From the NCBI GenBank assembly GCA_024364805.1, contig CM044488.1, forward strand, positions 36,678,422-36,742,421: a stretch of DNA of 64,000 nt, in the 5' to 3' direction. Shown one piece after another: positions 44,358 to 57,219 of the stretch. How positions within the stretch are numbered: position 1 is the first letter of the stretch; every line of letters starts with the position of its first letter. This DNA is from Euprymna scolopes (Eukaryota > Mollusca > Cephalopoda > Sepiida > Sepiolidae). The notes beneath the pieces were generated by a model, which was not told where the DNA came from, searched no databases, and was given only the letters and a program-made list of their open reading frames with translations. The position numbers and the translations under genes were made by a program.

Positions 44358-45636
44358 CAGGGTCGTGCAGATAAATTGGGACTAAATTTAACAGCACATA
44401 TCTTCCGTAATTTCTAACCTATGACTAAATTTTTTTTTTGCAGACAATCTATAAAACCCTTTGCTTTAATATTTCAGATCAAGATCTGGCATACTTCGCT
44501 CAAATATGGCGGAATTAGCACGAAGAACGACGATATGTGAAATGAGACACGCCGGGAACTCTGTTTCGGACATTATTAAGAGCACAGGTTATGCGAAATC
44601 GACTGTTTATCGAGTTGTTGCTGCTTTTGATGCCGAGGGTAAGGTTCAGAGAAGTCGACACAGCCCCCGCAGTGTTCAAAAGAGAACCAAAACATTCCTT
44701 GCTGGGCTGAAAAGGACGTTGAAGGCAGACCCAAGTCAGTCGATGTCAAAACTGGCACAAAAGCGCAGAGTGAGTTGTAGCACCATCAGCAGGGCAGTCA
44801 AGGAAGACCTTGGTATGAAGTCATACGTAAGGAGAGTCCATAACCTTTTAACTACCCGCACAAAAGCTCTAAGAGCTGAAAGATGCCCAAAGCTTCTGAA
44901 CTATCTGAAACACAAAGGAGGACATGTCCGCGTTTTTGTTGACGAGAAAAACTTCGTTGTTGATGAGGTTGCAAATCGCCAGAACACTCGGGTAATTGCC
45001 TCCGATCCTTCAGAAGGCCCTCCTGTGATGCAGAGCAAAAATCCCGCCTCTGTGATGGTTTTTGCAGCCGTCGCAAGTGATGGTAAGGTGATGCCTCCTC
45101 ATTTCATCGAAGCGGGCCTTAAAATCAACACAGCGAAGTACTTGAAAATTCTGAAAGATGTTTTGATGCCTTGGATACGTAGGAACTACGACCCCTTCAA
45201 AGTGATGCTCGTTCAAGACTCTGCGCCCGCTCATGGAGCAAAGAAAGTTCAGGATTTCCTGAAGGAGAATCTTCCTTTGATGGTCCCGAAGGATATTTGG
45301 CCCAGCAGCTCCCCAGATCTGAATGTTTGTGACTATTGGCTGTTTGGCGTCATTGAGGGAGAGTCTAATGTAACTTCACATCCAAGTGTCAACTCTTTGA
45401 AGGCCACCATTTGTTGGACATTTCGTAATCTTGACCCCGAGGATGTAAAAAGGAGTTGTTCACGGTTTTGCTCAAGAATCTCCCAAATTATTGACGCAAA
45501 GGATGCTCACATCGAATGATTTTGTTCTGTAGACAATAAAGAAGAAATAAATATAAGTTAAAATTACGTTTTATCATTATTTGCCTTTGAAATTTACAAA
45601 AAGTTATGTTAGTCCCAATTTAGCTGCACGACCCTG
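44358..45636 (+). mobile_element. Complete Tc1/mariner element (DD37D), apparently intact, 1279 bases
   Basis: Terminal inverted repeats CAGGGTCGTGCAGATAAATT GGGACTA and its right-hand partner differ at one position in 27. TA flanks both ends. A single uninterrupted transposase lies inside, with about 145 bases of 5' and 115 bases of 3' non-coding sequence and AATAAA after the stop. Intact coding and near-identical ends suggest recent insertion. Confidence 0.97.
44506..45519 (+). CDS. Mariner-type DD37D transposase, uninterrupted
   Basis: 337 residues from ATG 44506 to TGA 45517-45519. The enzyme cuts out and reinserts the element at TA sites. Residues 1-110 hold paired-type helix-turn-helix segments (SVSDIIKSTGYAKSTVYRVV at about 19-38, RRVSCSTISRAVKEDL at about 87-102). 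The catalytic residues are present: D in VFVDEKNF (about 145), D in MLVQDSAPAHG (about 241), D in SPDLNVCDYW (about 279), the last two separated by 37 residues, hence the DD37D (maT-like) group. The C-terminus has the usual SCSRFCSRISQIIDA. It is a member of the same group as the broken copy at 18861. Whether it is active cannot be told from sequence. Confidence 0.96.
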   Translation: MAELARRTTICEMRHAGNSVSDIIKSTGYAKSTVYRVVAAFDAEGKVQRSRHSPRSVQKRTKTFLAGLKRTLKADPSQSMSKLAQKRRVSCSTISRAVKEDLGMKSYVRRVHNLLTTRTKALRAERCPKLLNYLKHKGGHVRVFVDEKNFVVDEVANRQNTRVIASDPSEGPPVMQSKNPASVMVFAAVASDGKVMPPHFIEAGLKINTAKYLKILKDVLMPWIRRNYDPFKVMLVQDSAPAHGAKKVQDFLKENLPLMVPKDIWPSSSPDLNVCDYWLFGVIEGESNVTSHPSVNSLKATICWTFRNLDPEDVKRSCSRFCSRISQIIDAKDAHIE

Positions 45637-45654
45637 TAATCTATATGGATATGA

Positions 45655-46760
45655 AAGCAGACTGGTTGTGGCTGAGATCACTATAAAAAGAATGTGAGTT
45701 TTGGGTTATTTTGGTTCATGTGTACAACATTGTTTTTGACAGTCGAAAGTGGTCGTCATGAATCCAAAGTACAGTTTTAATGGAGGATTGGAATGCCATC
45801 TTTGATCCCATAAGGTTGAAAGGATTAGGGGGTCAAATAGGTACGAGAGCAGTCTGGCATAATGCAATCTTGTCAATAGATTTTGCCTTGATGACTTTAG
45901 ATGGAAGATGTGGACATGGACCAATAGCAATGCCTTCCTATCCATATAATTATTTGGATAGGATGCTAGTTAGATGAAGTGATGTAAATTTTAACTAGAA
46001 TCCTACATTCCATTGGTTAGGGCAATTGGACTATAAATTGATTATCACCTGGTTGCAATTAAGCCTAAAACTAGCTAGATACTGGAAGCTGAATAGCCTC
46101 TTTGATTTAAGATGATTACCAGGAGTAAGTGATGAGTTTTTCTAAAAACAAAGATTAGATGTTTTCCTACTAGACAAGACTAAGATGAAGAAACATTTAA
46201 AAGATAAACTGGCTAGTGTAATGGCTTGTGGAGGAGGATTCCCTAACCTTTAATAAGAAGCTTGTGAGCAGTATCATGGCCAAGTAGTTAAAGGTAATTA
46301 AAAAAACTGTGAATTTTAATGCAGATGAGTGTAAGGAAGAGACCATCTTAGTTTGGATAGATTTGGGAGCAGTTCAAAGAGCACTTCACTCAACTGTCCA
46401 GATGCTGGAAACACTAATGTAACAACTGTTTGGCCTTTTCAGACTTAATATAGCTATAGCAGCTAGTTGTGATTGTAGGATTACGGAATAGATTTTAACT
46501 GTATAGAAACACCTTGGCTTCAACAAGTCACCATAACTTAAATGGTTTACTAATTATTCTTGAAGCTGTCAGGCATATTCAATCATTGGTTTGATCAGAT
46601 CTTTTCCTCATGATCAAGTCACCACAGTGAAGGAGCAAGACAGGCATGCTGGAGAGAAACTATGTATAATTACAGACCCATAACTTTGCTAAACACAGAT
46701 TTGACATGGATCTTATCGAACCAGTTGCAAGTTGAATTAAACCTGCGAAAAGATATACTG
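45655..46760 (+). pseudogene. LINE remnant, endonuclease to early RT region
   Basis: Plus-strand translations give EDWNAIFDPIRLKGLGG (compare GGDWNxxxDPxxDR of AP-endonuclease LINEs), YLDRMLVR and HWLGQLDYKL (DRVYV and SDH-like motifs), ARYWKLNSLF (GYWKLN) and, near 46670-46740, sequence like RPITLLNTDLKILxxxLANRL. This order is typical of L1/Tx1-like ORF2. Many stops and shifts; dead copy. It begins just beyond the mariner's right end. Confidence 0.75.
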
Positions 46761-49129
46761 CGAAAAGCTTTACTGCAAAAATGAAAATATCGATTCAGAA
46801 CAATTTGCATCTTATTATCATATTCAATTTTATGCCTGTTTTACATGTTTGCTTGCATTGGACAGTTGAAAAAAAAAAAAAAAAAAAAAAAAGATTTCCA
46901 AACTAACCTATCTCTAACCAGGTTTTTATCTCAAGTCGATTTCTATCACTTATTCTCATGTTTTTCTTAAACTTCCCATCTGAGGTCATCAGAACTAAGC
47001 CTGTCTAAGATTCGCATTACATTCTCATTTCTCTCCATGCATACTGTCAATCCTCAAAGACAGTCGGAGTCGGAGTGAGTCAAAGGTTTTAGCAGGAGTT
47101 GGATTTCTAAGAGTACTAGGAGTTGGAGTTGGAATTTTTTATCTGACTCCTTAAGTACAATAAATTCATTTATTTATTTATTTTTTTTTTTTACATAGTT
47201 TTTCTGTTTGGTTTTACCCGTTGCACAATTTAGCAGTTTTTGTATGATTTTGCTTTTATTTTTGGAGATATATTTTGTACTGTACTGCAATGCTACTACT
47301 TCAAGATATTTCGGTCCATCAGATCCTTGCAAATCTTGTCTGGACAGCGGTTTAAATTTTGGTTGTGACGTCACACTGAATCAATGAAAATTCTGTCTGA
47401 GTGAGATCACTGTGGATTACACAGGATAACAATCGGATTGTAATCCGAAAGTTATCCAGTTCCTGAATCAAATGGAATTTGGCAATTGGATTAATCCAGG
47501 ATTGATCTGGAATTACAATTATTCAAAAAAAAAAAAAAAAAAAAAAAAATGGGCCTAAATCAACCCATGCTACAACAACCCTTTATAGCCTTTTCCTGTT
47601 TTCCCTTTGATCTCTCCACAAATGCAATATTATCTTTAAAAATTTCTTCTTTGTATAATGTATCTTTATTCCCCTCTTCTAAAGAGGTTTCCCTATCCCT
47701 AAATATTGTATTCCCGTTTGAATTGTAAATTTTTTATTTCCTTGTTATCTTAACTTATTCTATAAAGCTGGTTGAGTATTTATCATACAAGTAAATGAAT
47801 GAACTTTTAGAACCTTCTGTTCAAGCATTTTTGGACGTGAGGGGGAAGGAAGACAAGTTTATATTTAATGTCCATGAACGTAGTTCAGGGAAGCCCAATT
47901 TGGCAAGTCAATGACTTACTGAAAGTCTGGCTTTCCTGAATTAAAAACTGATAGGAGTTTGTGTGGGGCTCTTTGGTAAAGAATAGCTCCTGCCCTCATC
48001 CTCGACCCTTCGATTGAGAATTGTTAAAGATAGAGAGGTGAATTGCAATTCTTTGCTAAAAGCTTAGCTGTACTCAGAAAGCTTCCTAGGTCAATGACTT
48101 TTCACAATCTAAAAAGGAACTACACAGGGATTTAGTGAAAGTTTCTGATACAAATCGAATCAGGATGGTAAATTGAAGAGATCTGCTCTCAGAATTGAGC
48201 ACCGAGTTTGAGAAATCTCAACAATTTTAATTGCTCTCATCTGATGATTGATCCAGAACACATACTACCCATCAATGGCATAAAATTCGGTTCAAGTATC
48301 ACGCATATGTCTGATTGTCTGTGCAGCAACAAAACTGAAAAAAAAAAATCTAAGCAAGCTTTCTTAAACTGTAGTGAACTTCAGCTTATCTGAAAGTATG
48401 TCAACAAGCTGATGGTTCGCATTGATCCGGATCAGTTGGTATGTCTGGAAATATCGACTTTGGGCTAGGATAAGAAATGAATACTGTTCCATTTTAAGAG
48501 TATGCTGCATTTTGTTAATGGGGAGAAAAAAAAAAAAGAATCCATGCTCTTAAAATCTTTCCGCTTTTTTTTTTATATTGATTATATGCATTAAATAAAA
48601 AAGATGTTTAACATACACTAAAACTGTTTATGTTTATGATACACTAAAACTGTTAGTAATGCTAGTTATAGTTAAAACACCAACTTATGTTCAATTCATC
48701 TTTTACAATTATATATTGATTTTTTTTTTTTTCAATATTAAATTATATTTGCTATAAAACAAATCAACCGATACCTCCTGGTAGCAATCCAAAATAGCAT
48801 TTTTTTTTATTATCACTCTTTGTTATGCAGTCCCATTCAGAAAATCAAGGCTCCGTATTTATATGTTTTTGTGAACTTATTTCTAATGTGTTGCCCCTTA
48901 TCTTCTTGGAACAATATGACATTTATTCAGATATTAATCTAATATGATACAAATGCAATCATGTTTCAATCATAGATTTCATCATATCATTACCCGACGG
49001 TCACTCTTGTAATATTTGTATATATTTAAGTTCCACCACTAGATTTTTAGTTATTCATTTTTATTTAATATATTCATTTATTTATCGCCTTATTTATTCC
49101 TTTTATATATCAGTACAAGTTATGATCTT
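46761..49129. other. Intronic stretch, mostly unidentified
   Basis: Poly(A) tracts at 46869-46892 and 47526-47549. GGAGTCGGAGTGAGTC / AGGAGTTGGAGTTGGAAT-type degenerate repeats at 47060-47140 match those near 16.6, 23.5 and 52.0 kb. No exon is recognised. Confidence 0.5.
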
Positions 49130-49205
49130 CAAATGCATCAGTTGATAAGGCCCTAGTTTGGGAGCTCTAGGGAGCGTAGAGTCACCCCTTAATTACTGTT
49201 ATTGA
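49130..49205 (-). repeat. Dispersed repeat family C, fragment
   Basis: On the minus strand ATTAAGGGGTGACTCTACGC TCCCTAGAGCTCCCAAACTAGGGCCTTATC parallels 14708-14760, in diverged form. Confidence 0.65.
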
Positions 49206-49430
49206 CATGTTTGGTTATTTTTACTAAAACAATTTCTTTTTGACTTCCGCTTTCTTGCAAGTCTTGCCGGTGTTATATTGAGGAAAAATCCTTTCTGATT
49301 AATAATTACATAAATTCTTGTTTAATTTTAAAACTTTACATAAAAAAGACTAGTCTTTACTTTTAAATACTTCCTTTTAAGAATGGTTTTATTTTTAATA
49401 AAAATATGTTATAATCAAGTCTTTACTTTG

Positions 49431-49549
49431 AAATTTAAAAATAAAAACTTTTCAAAGTAAAGAGAAAAAAATATATTGTGAGAGTACGAGAAATTTAAGA
49501 ATAAAAAAATTCAAAGTAAAGACTAAAAATATATTGTGGGAGTGTTAGC
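49431..49549. repeat. Tandem duplication, 2 x about 59 bases
   Basis: AAATTTAAAAATAAAAAC... TATATTGTGAGAGTACGAG is repeated as AAATTTAAGAATAAAAAAAT... TATATTGTGGGAGTGTTAG with about 85 percent identity. Confidence 0.85.
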
Positions 49550-49708
49550 TCCTCGCACTTCTTGATAGTAGTAATCGAAACAAATTGTTTATGGATTAAA
49601 TATGAAATTTGCTGAAATCGATTAGAAATGAACAGTTTATTTAATAACCAAAATACTTAAGCAAACACGAATGTTAACTGATAAAAAAGAATGAATAGCA
49701 CTATAAAC

Positions 49709-49747
49709 ATTTTTGTATAGGGGTGTTTATACACCCTTATACAAAAA
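49709..49747. repeat. Short hairpin
   Basis: TTTTTGTATAGGGGTGT and ACACCCTTATACAAAAA pair with one mismatch around TTAT. Confidence 0.9.
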
Positions 49748-49749
49748 TA

Positions 49750-52700
49750 AATATTAACCATGTTTGGAACACACATGTGATTAATGTAGGGTTACAGTTC
49801 ATCTATTCAATCCACATGTTGAGCAATAAAAATAAAGTAAAGAAAGCATAGTAGAAAGTGAGCCTTAGGCTTACTTCCGGCAGCCTCAGAAATTTTGCTT
49901 CCCTTATTTTCTCTTTTAATCCTCACATTCCAGAAGCGATTTTTCTGACAAATGAGGAAGAATTACAGTTTTCTGGGTCTGAATCTATCGATCTTGCACA
50001 TATCGTTCGTTGGTTTTAGACAATAAAATAGTATTACAAAAAAAAATTTTTTTTTTTTTTTTTAGATGTCTACATCGAGTGGCTTCATGCTTTGTCTGGA
50101 GTGATTTCCATAAAAAAAAAATGAGAAGAAAATGCTCTTTTAAATTTAAGCCCAAGAAACCAAAGTTTTATAATGAGTCATGGACATGTCTAAAAACATT
50201 CTTGCGTGTATCCAAAATATATTAAAGGAAATTGTAAGGATATTTTCATGTATGTATTTCAATATTGCTCAATGCATAGAGCTTCAGTATATATCTTTAA
50301 CTTCACCAGAACGAAACTTAAAGAAAAAAAAAAACAAGATAAAACAGATCTGATAGGATTTGAACTTAGACGAAGTGATTCTATTGGTTTTCGTAGATAT
50401 TGACATTTTTGGCCATTTTGATTTGCAGGTATCAATTTTTCTTGTCGAAATTAAAAACAAAAACTCCTAAGCAGGTTGAATTGCATTGATTTCTCATATT
50501 TATGAAAAATGTCTGCGAATCGTTCAAGTTGGGCAATTAACCCACAAAATAAGTTGAAATATTCAGTTGAGAAAAACGAGAGGACGAATAACAAGATATG
50601 TATTCTTGAGACGTGTCCATTCAATTTGAGCATGTTAGAGATGAAAATACGATTTCAAACTTAATTGACAAAGAATGCTTGTTAGAGAGTTAAAGAGATG
50701 TGCGGACGCATTCAAAATTGCTATTTCAAATTCAGGTGTGACAGAGTGACAGAGTGACGGACAGACTCTTATAGAGATACTTAGACACATGTAAAACAAG
50801 ATGTATCGATTCCAGAAGCTTTTTCTTTTTATTTTAGATGAACTGATGGGTGATATAAAATTACCTTAAAAAAGAACCCATAAAGATACATGACATAACC
50901 CACCTCCCCCAGCAATGAATAAAAATAAGTAAAAATTCAAATGTGTATACCAATAAAATCGGAGTTCAATCACAATTTGTGATTTTGGGTTCAATTTTAT
51001 TGTTTCAGCCCCACCCCACTTCACAAATGCGTTTTTGAAAATTGTATTTCACTAAAATATTTGTTTTTTGTGGATATTACATAATAATGTTACTGGCCAC
51101 TCGAAGTAGTGGGTATTCATTTTTACTAGTGGTGAGCTGTTGGCTTAGGAAAAATACATACAGATCAGTCACTTAAATGCAGAAAAGATTGTGCATCATA
51201 TTAAAATAATGATTTAACTTCTGATATTGATTGGAATAGACTGTAGTCAGATGGAACAAAGTCTGGTGTATAGGATGAATGTGACAGAACTTCCCCACTA
51301 TCTTCTGGCTGATCTTTCTAGCAGTATATAGCTTTTTGAAGACTTGTCAAAGGAGGAGTACTTTAATCAAATCCAAAAACTTGAAGATTATAACCCGCTT
51401 CCAAATTTCTGTCTATGGTGTTATTGCAAAGATAATGTCTATCAAAAAAATCCCCAGACGATTTCTGAACCGAAGAGACCAAAATCAAGGAACGTGTTGG
51501 AGTAATGAAGAATACTGAATATCTATCTAGGTACTTGCAATGCAGAGGTACACATTAAATAACAATCAAAAACTGTTGAACATTCATGAGCAAAACTTGG
51601 TGAATAAGTCAAGCATAAACTAAAATGTATTTATACCAAATATAGTTGGATTACAGAAAGGATGGTGATTTTTTTTGGAGAGGATGGGTTTCATCCTGCA
51701 CTAGCATAAGTGAATAATTGGACGCTAAAAATTTTAGTTCATATTAAGATTATTTTTGTTTCATATCAAATGAACCATATAATATTTATGAGTACAACAT
51801 CTTCATTATGTTAATGTGCTCTATGAAACATTAATAAAACATTTTATCAATGATGCCAATGGAATTTTAATGAGTCACTGAATAGAGTTCATAGGAATTC
51901 TGCAGGTCAGGTTTTTTTTTTAATACATTCTACGGTTAAAGTTATGATTGCAGAGATTGAAAATTTAAGGCCCAACTGACTTCTAGAATTAAGAAACATC
52001 CGACTCCAACTACTTTAAGTCTTCCAATATTCAAAATGTTTATTTTTATTTTATTTATTTTATTTTTTTCAGACTTAAAAATCCGATTCCTAGAATGCTT
52101 ACAAGTTGGATTCCAACGAAAAATTCCAACTCACGACTTTGCAGACTTGGATGGAATGGTGAGATCAAAATTTTTTTTTATTAGTGATCACAAAACAGAC
52201 AATATTTACAAAGATATCACTGTTCAATGTTAGTCTCTTTCTGATAAACGAAAAAAAAAATGCATAGTACGGTGGAAATGGTCCTAGGGAGAAAAAAAAA
52301 TGTATAAATAAAAAATGTTTTAAGCAAAGACCTGACTATTATTACCTAATTATGAGGAAATTCAAATTAGTTTCAATTAGATTTAAATTTATCCAGAAAT
52401 TTCCTGATGCCATTCAAATTTCAATTACAAAACAAATTCTGGTTTACAACAAAATCAGACAACTCTCTAGTAAAACTTTCAAAAGAATCCAATATTTATA
52501 TTTTATTTCATCAAGGATTTTTACAATAATATCATGGAATCCATGTTCATGTAGAACCTCTATGAACAGCCAAGATAACATCTTATTTTTTCATTTCTAA
52601 AATAAAAGATAACAAAATAGAAATATAGAGTTTTGATCTTGAAGCATGAATGCCCATTATTTATTAGTTAACACCAAATGTGCTAAAACTATATAAACTT

Positions 52701-53189
52701 TTTGAATTTCGGGATAAAACAAACTTTTCTATTAATATTTTTTTTTCTGATACACTCAGTTTTCTCCATTTATTTTTGGCGTGAAACACTTAAGACATGT
52801 CGTTGCAATAAAGATCAAGGAAAAATAATTAAAAAAAAAAAAGGTCAGAGAATACATTTTCAAAAGTGGATTTAGGTCTCAGAAGTGCGGATAGAAATGA
52901 CTTTCTTGGTAATCTATGGAAATATATGCATGTACTCAAGCTCTCTGACAATTGACAATGTTTACATTGAGTCTACATCGAAACTTCACTAATATTCATC
53001 AGGTGCCAGACGATAGCATAGGAATTAGAAGCACCAACTATCAGGTTAATGGTAGAATTTCAATCTCAGCTTGCTTATCTAGCTTCAAGCCAATACAATG
53101 AAAAGATTTGTCTGTGGATGACATATATATTATAATTTTATTATCTCATGTATATACGCACAGAATACAAGGCGATATATTTACTTTAA
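49750..53189. other. Intronic stretch, mostly unidentified
   Basis: Long A and T tracts near 50039-50062. A plus-strand frame at about 51308-51505 has 60 open codons (LFEDLSKEEYFNQIQKLEDY...) preceded by a stop; it is protein-like but unrecognised and without a clear acceptor. The exon-like segment at 52071-52159 is discussed under rejected items. Confidence 0.4.
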
Positions 53190-53262
53190 TAGTGTTCAAT
53201 ACATGAGTACAAATTAATAGTAATAATATAAAAATATATCCATGGCAAGTTAGCTACACAGA

Positions 53263-53300
<38 letters not shown>
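53190..53300. repeat. Family A fragment and TA microsatellite
   Basis: AGTGTTCAATACATGAGTAC and GGCAAGTTAGCTACACAG match family A, followed by TA at 53268-53297. Confidence 0.7.
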
Positions 53301-53307
<7 letters not shown>

Positions 53308-53639
53308 ACATATATCATAAAATAGTTGAAAAACAACGTGCACGATCGTAAGTTCTACAAGATATTGAAAAGCTATATATTATAGTGTTTGTATGATGTA
53401 CCCGGGTTTCATAGGTTCATTCATGGGGTTTTCTAGGGTAGAAACTATCTTGCCAGACTGAATCTTCAGCACCATTCAGTGGCAAGTGTTGCCGGTTTTA
53501 TTTTGGGCGTTTTTTAGTTCCTCTATAACAGATAATCATCATAAAGAGGTGTCTATTATTGTTTAAGGGGATTTTTATGTTTATTTTTTTAATTTCATTT
53601 AAATAGCGTTTTTATTAGTGAGTATTGTTTGTTTTAATG

Positions 53640-54245
53640 TGTTAAGTTATTGCTATATAAACACACATCTAAATAAATATACACTAATAAAATAGACTGA
53701 TATAAATTAGGTATGCTTAGACATTTGCATGTAACAGGATTAACTCCTAGACTAATTAACCGATAATTATGAACTTTGGAGTACATCTGCTATGCATAAA
53801 GGTTCCAAATGTGGGCTACATTTAATTTAATATAAGAGATAAATGGTGTGAAAATTCAGATATATCCGATTTTGTTTTTTTAATTGTAATAGATATTAGA
53901 CATCAAATTTCAGTTTCATTGGAGTATTGTAAAGGGGTTTTAGGGGAATATGTGCACAAACCTCTCATTTTAAAATTCATACATAACCGATTTGCATTGA
54001 ATTTTGTTCATATAGTCATTAAATACCAATTAAAATTCCCTAAATTTCTATTTCTTTTAAGACCCGTAAGCTTAGTTTCAAATTTTCTAGAATCAAAGTT
54101 ATGTAATGGTTTTTTTATTCAAATTAGAAAATGGATTTTAGACACAAGGTTTAATATTATTATATATTGATTTTAATCTTTGAAATTTATGCAGTTTGGG
54201 AGAAGAGGGTTAATTCTACCCGTCCTGGGACGAGTTGCTAGTGTA
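53640..54245 (-). repeat. Unnamed dispersed element shared with 8.0 kb
   Basis: Blocks CTCCTAGACTAATTAACCGA TAATTATGAAC match 8056-8095. On the minus strand the right end reads CACTAGCAACTCGTCCCAGG ACGGGTAG, resembling the CTAGCA-GTACCCGGC head of the retroelements at 1.2 and 20.2 kb. So it may be a minus-strand copy of a related family. Confidence 0.55.
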
Positions 54246-55580
54246 TGATTTATGTTGTTTAAAGTTAGCATGGTTGCTATTGCCAATAAGTCGGTATTGT
54301 ATTCCTTACTTCAAAGGCTGTAAGATTTATTTATGATCTAACATTATGGAAAATACTTCCTGCTTTTATTTGATTTGCAAATCAAAATGTTTGGAAGGAA
54401 ATTATCTGAATAAAACTGTTTGAAATGGAGACGATTTGTTGAAAATGAATATCCTTGAAAGATATTCATATAGACTTGTTAGAAACAGAAAGAATTTATG
54501 GTGTTGGATTCAGAAGTTAATAGAAAACAAAAAAGGATACATTATAAAATATGGATGAGCACAAAAGTAACGAAAAAAAGGATGAGATTAAAAATATAGA
54601 ATAGTAAAATGACCAAAACGTAAAAAAAAACAAACAAAAAAAAACAATAAAAACCAAACTATAAAAAAAAAATAAAATAAACAATTTTTTTTTTAAATCA
54701 AAAGGAGAAAAAAAAATCTAAATGGGAAAAAAAAGAAAAAACCTAATTGGAAAAAAAAAATAACAAACAATAGAAAAAAAAAAAAAAGACTAATTTATTT
54801 AATGATTTTAAAAACAAAAATAAACTCCATTTTATTGTTATACATAAGCGACACTTTTGTGTATACATTATAAAATATGAATTACCATTCAGAAAATAAT
54901 AAATATTTGCATCTGGATGACGCATACACTTGCTGATTTTATTAAAGAAAACGCCGTCTGTGTGAGGGAAGAGAGATAAAATTGAAATCACTTTGCTGAA
55001 AGCTGCCATCTTTCTCATGTACATTTTCGTTATGAATGCCTCCCCCCCCCCCACACACACACGTACATACCCCGGGACTTGTGGAGTGAGTGTGATGAGG
55101 TCTTTTTTTTTCCTCTACAAACTTAGTTCTAGTTGCGTTTTCTTCTCCCGGAGTGATTAATTTGCCGAGAAAGAATAAAAGAGGATGTTAACTAACAAAC
55201 TAGCAATAAAGGATTGAGCACGGATGCAGAAATTTCAAGGTGAATTTAAAAAAGTTTTCATACTACCAAATAATTTCAGGACAGTAATCTAGCTTTAGCT
55301 TTATATTAAGAAAAACAAAACAATTTTCACTTTACGTTTTGATAATTTGATGAACAACAAAAAAATTACAATCATGTCATTTGATATATTCCAAATGTTG
55401 AGAAAATTTATTGTGTATGAAAATAGTCATCTTTTTTTTTAAATAAAAATATAAACCTTTTTTTTTTTGCAATTTAAAATAATATGCAAATGCATTGGTT
55501 GTTAACATAAATCTAGTTTTAAAAAGCGTTTTGATATGAATATAGTTTGAATAAATAAAAAATAATTCTTACATTTTTGA
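54246..55580. other. Intronic stretch with A-rich tract
   Basis: Bases 54590-54790 are strongly A-rich (AAACAAAAAAAAAC). C runs near 55042. No exon recognised. Confidence 0.5.
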
Positions 55581-55624
55581 TTTAAAACAAAGTTTTGTCT
55601 TTTTAGACAAAACTTTGTTTTAAA
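55581..55624. repeat. Perfect hairpin, 20-base arms
   Basis: TTTAAAACAAAGTTTTGTCT, then TTTT, then its exact reverse complement. Confidence 0.98.
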
Positions 55625-55921
55625 TATGAATCGAGTTTTCTTTTGTAATTTAAAACATGAGCAGATGGGGTGGGGTGTTGATTTATTTTTATTGCGAATA
55701 TCATGGCCACCAACAAAAAATTATGTAAAAAAATAAACTACACTACATATTTAAACTTTGTTATTGCATTCAATATAGAGTTTACTTTGTTTTTATTATT
55801 TCAAGGTGATTTAAGTTGTTAGTTCATGTAAACGTTCACATGTATAAATGTGATCGGAAGTCATTTTAAGTTCATCATTTTTAATGTAAAACCTTTTTCA
55901 TTAAATCGTTTTTTTTTACAA

Positions 55922-57150
55922 AGAAGTCAGCACTTATCAAGGCTTGGGGGCCCCTCGATGATAAGGGTTAACAATGGGACAATATCGTACTAATCGTTAG
56001 TAGTGGAAATTTGGTAAATGGGATTACTTAAGGGGATGGCTCATCAAGAACTTGTTTACATTTGATTTGAAGACGACCGTATTGTAGTCAGTTGGAAAGC
56101 AGGCAAACAGAAGTTTCACAGGCGTGCAGTTTTAAGAAAGAAAGTTTGTTCGTGGAATCTACGTTTAGGTTTAGGCACAGATAAAAAGTGGTGGAAATTA
56201 TTAATAGTGGTTTCAGCTAAACAAGTGTCTTTTTGTGAAAGTTTGGCAAGGAGGAACTATAGATTGGAGCTCAGACGAGCACTTGCCATGAAAATAACGA
56301 TAGAGCAGAGACAGGCGCACAAAGTCTTTTCTGTGGGAAAGAGGTTGCAGGGAAGAGAAAAAGTAATCCTCTACTAGGCTACCATGTCTATTTTGAACTG
56401 TCAGTGCAGGATAGGGTCTTCTAGCGACTCCTACTCAAATGTGGCAACAATACTCCATCCCAGGATGTACTTAGCTCTTATACAGGTAGAGAACTGCATC
56501 AGAGATATCTACCAGAACGGTAGAATGATCCCATCATTTTCTCAACGACCTCCCCAATAGATTTGATGTACATGTTCCATTTTAGATCAGGAGTAAAGGT
56601 CAAATCCAGAAGCTTGTCAAAACATGAACACTTCTGTTCAGGACCCTGTTTGTTATTCGCTAAAACTGGTGGGAACCAAGCTACTGTTCAGCTACTTTGG
56701 ACTTGATGGACTGAGCATACAACTCTTGTGTTCTTTATAACTCTTTTACAACGGTTACTGAAGGCAGCTTTAGTCTCAGTACATCTATTACATTGAAAGC
56801 AATGGAAAAAGTGATTTCTGTTCACAATGGCAGCAGTACATTCTGGAGAGAAACATGACTGGCTGTTAGAATTTTACTGGAATTTATTGAAGGGTATGAA
56901 GCGGTCTATACCAACAATGAACCATTCCGTCAGATCTGATATATAGGAAACATCCTTTTTAAATATGGAACACAGAGGTATATCTGATATAAATGTACAG
57001 AAGCTATCCCAGTCAGCCATAGAATATCGATATGGTGGAGAGGTACATCAGAGGACATATTACATTTTGTTTTTATCTTAACTAAAACAACCCAGTGATC
57101 AGAAGATCCTAGTGGGAGAGAATGGAGGATGAACATAGCTCAGGGCGAGT
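55922..57150 (-). pseudogene. LINE remnant, RT C-terminus and 3' UTR
   Basis: The minus strand, decayed, gives FDKLLDLTFTPDLKWNMYIK at about 56620-56560, followed by fragments matching the protein tail at 60.9 kb and 18.3 kb (SLPNFHK, LCLNLN, SKCKQ) and the same 3' UTR (CCTTGATAAGTGCTGA at about 55940-55925). Members of this family lie at three places in the window. Confidence 0.85.
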
Positions 57151-57219
57151 TGTAAGGAAAAGGTCTAGAAGATTTGCCTACTGACCATCAGTGTCAAGCA
57201 CACAGGTGTGTTCATAAAA

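Noticed and set aside
52071-52159. Exon-like segment on the plus strand: TTTTTTCAG| ... GGAATG|GTGAGA with frame LKIRFLECLQVGFQRKIP
   Set aside because: It continues a degenerate GACTCCAACTCC-type repeat (AAAATCCGATTCCTAG, GGATTCCAACG) seen at 16.6, 23.5 and 47.1 kb, so the open frame and splice-like ends are probably chance.
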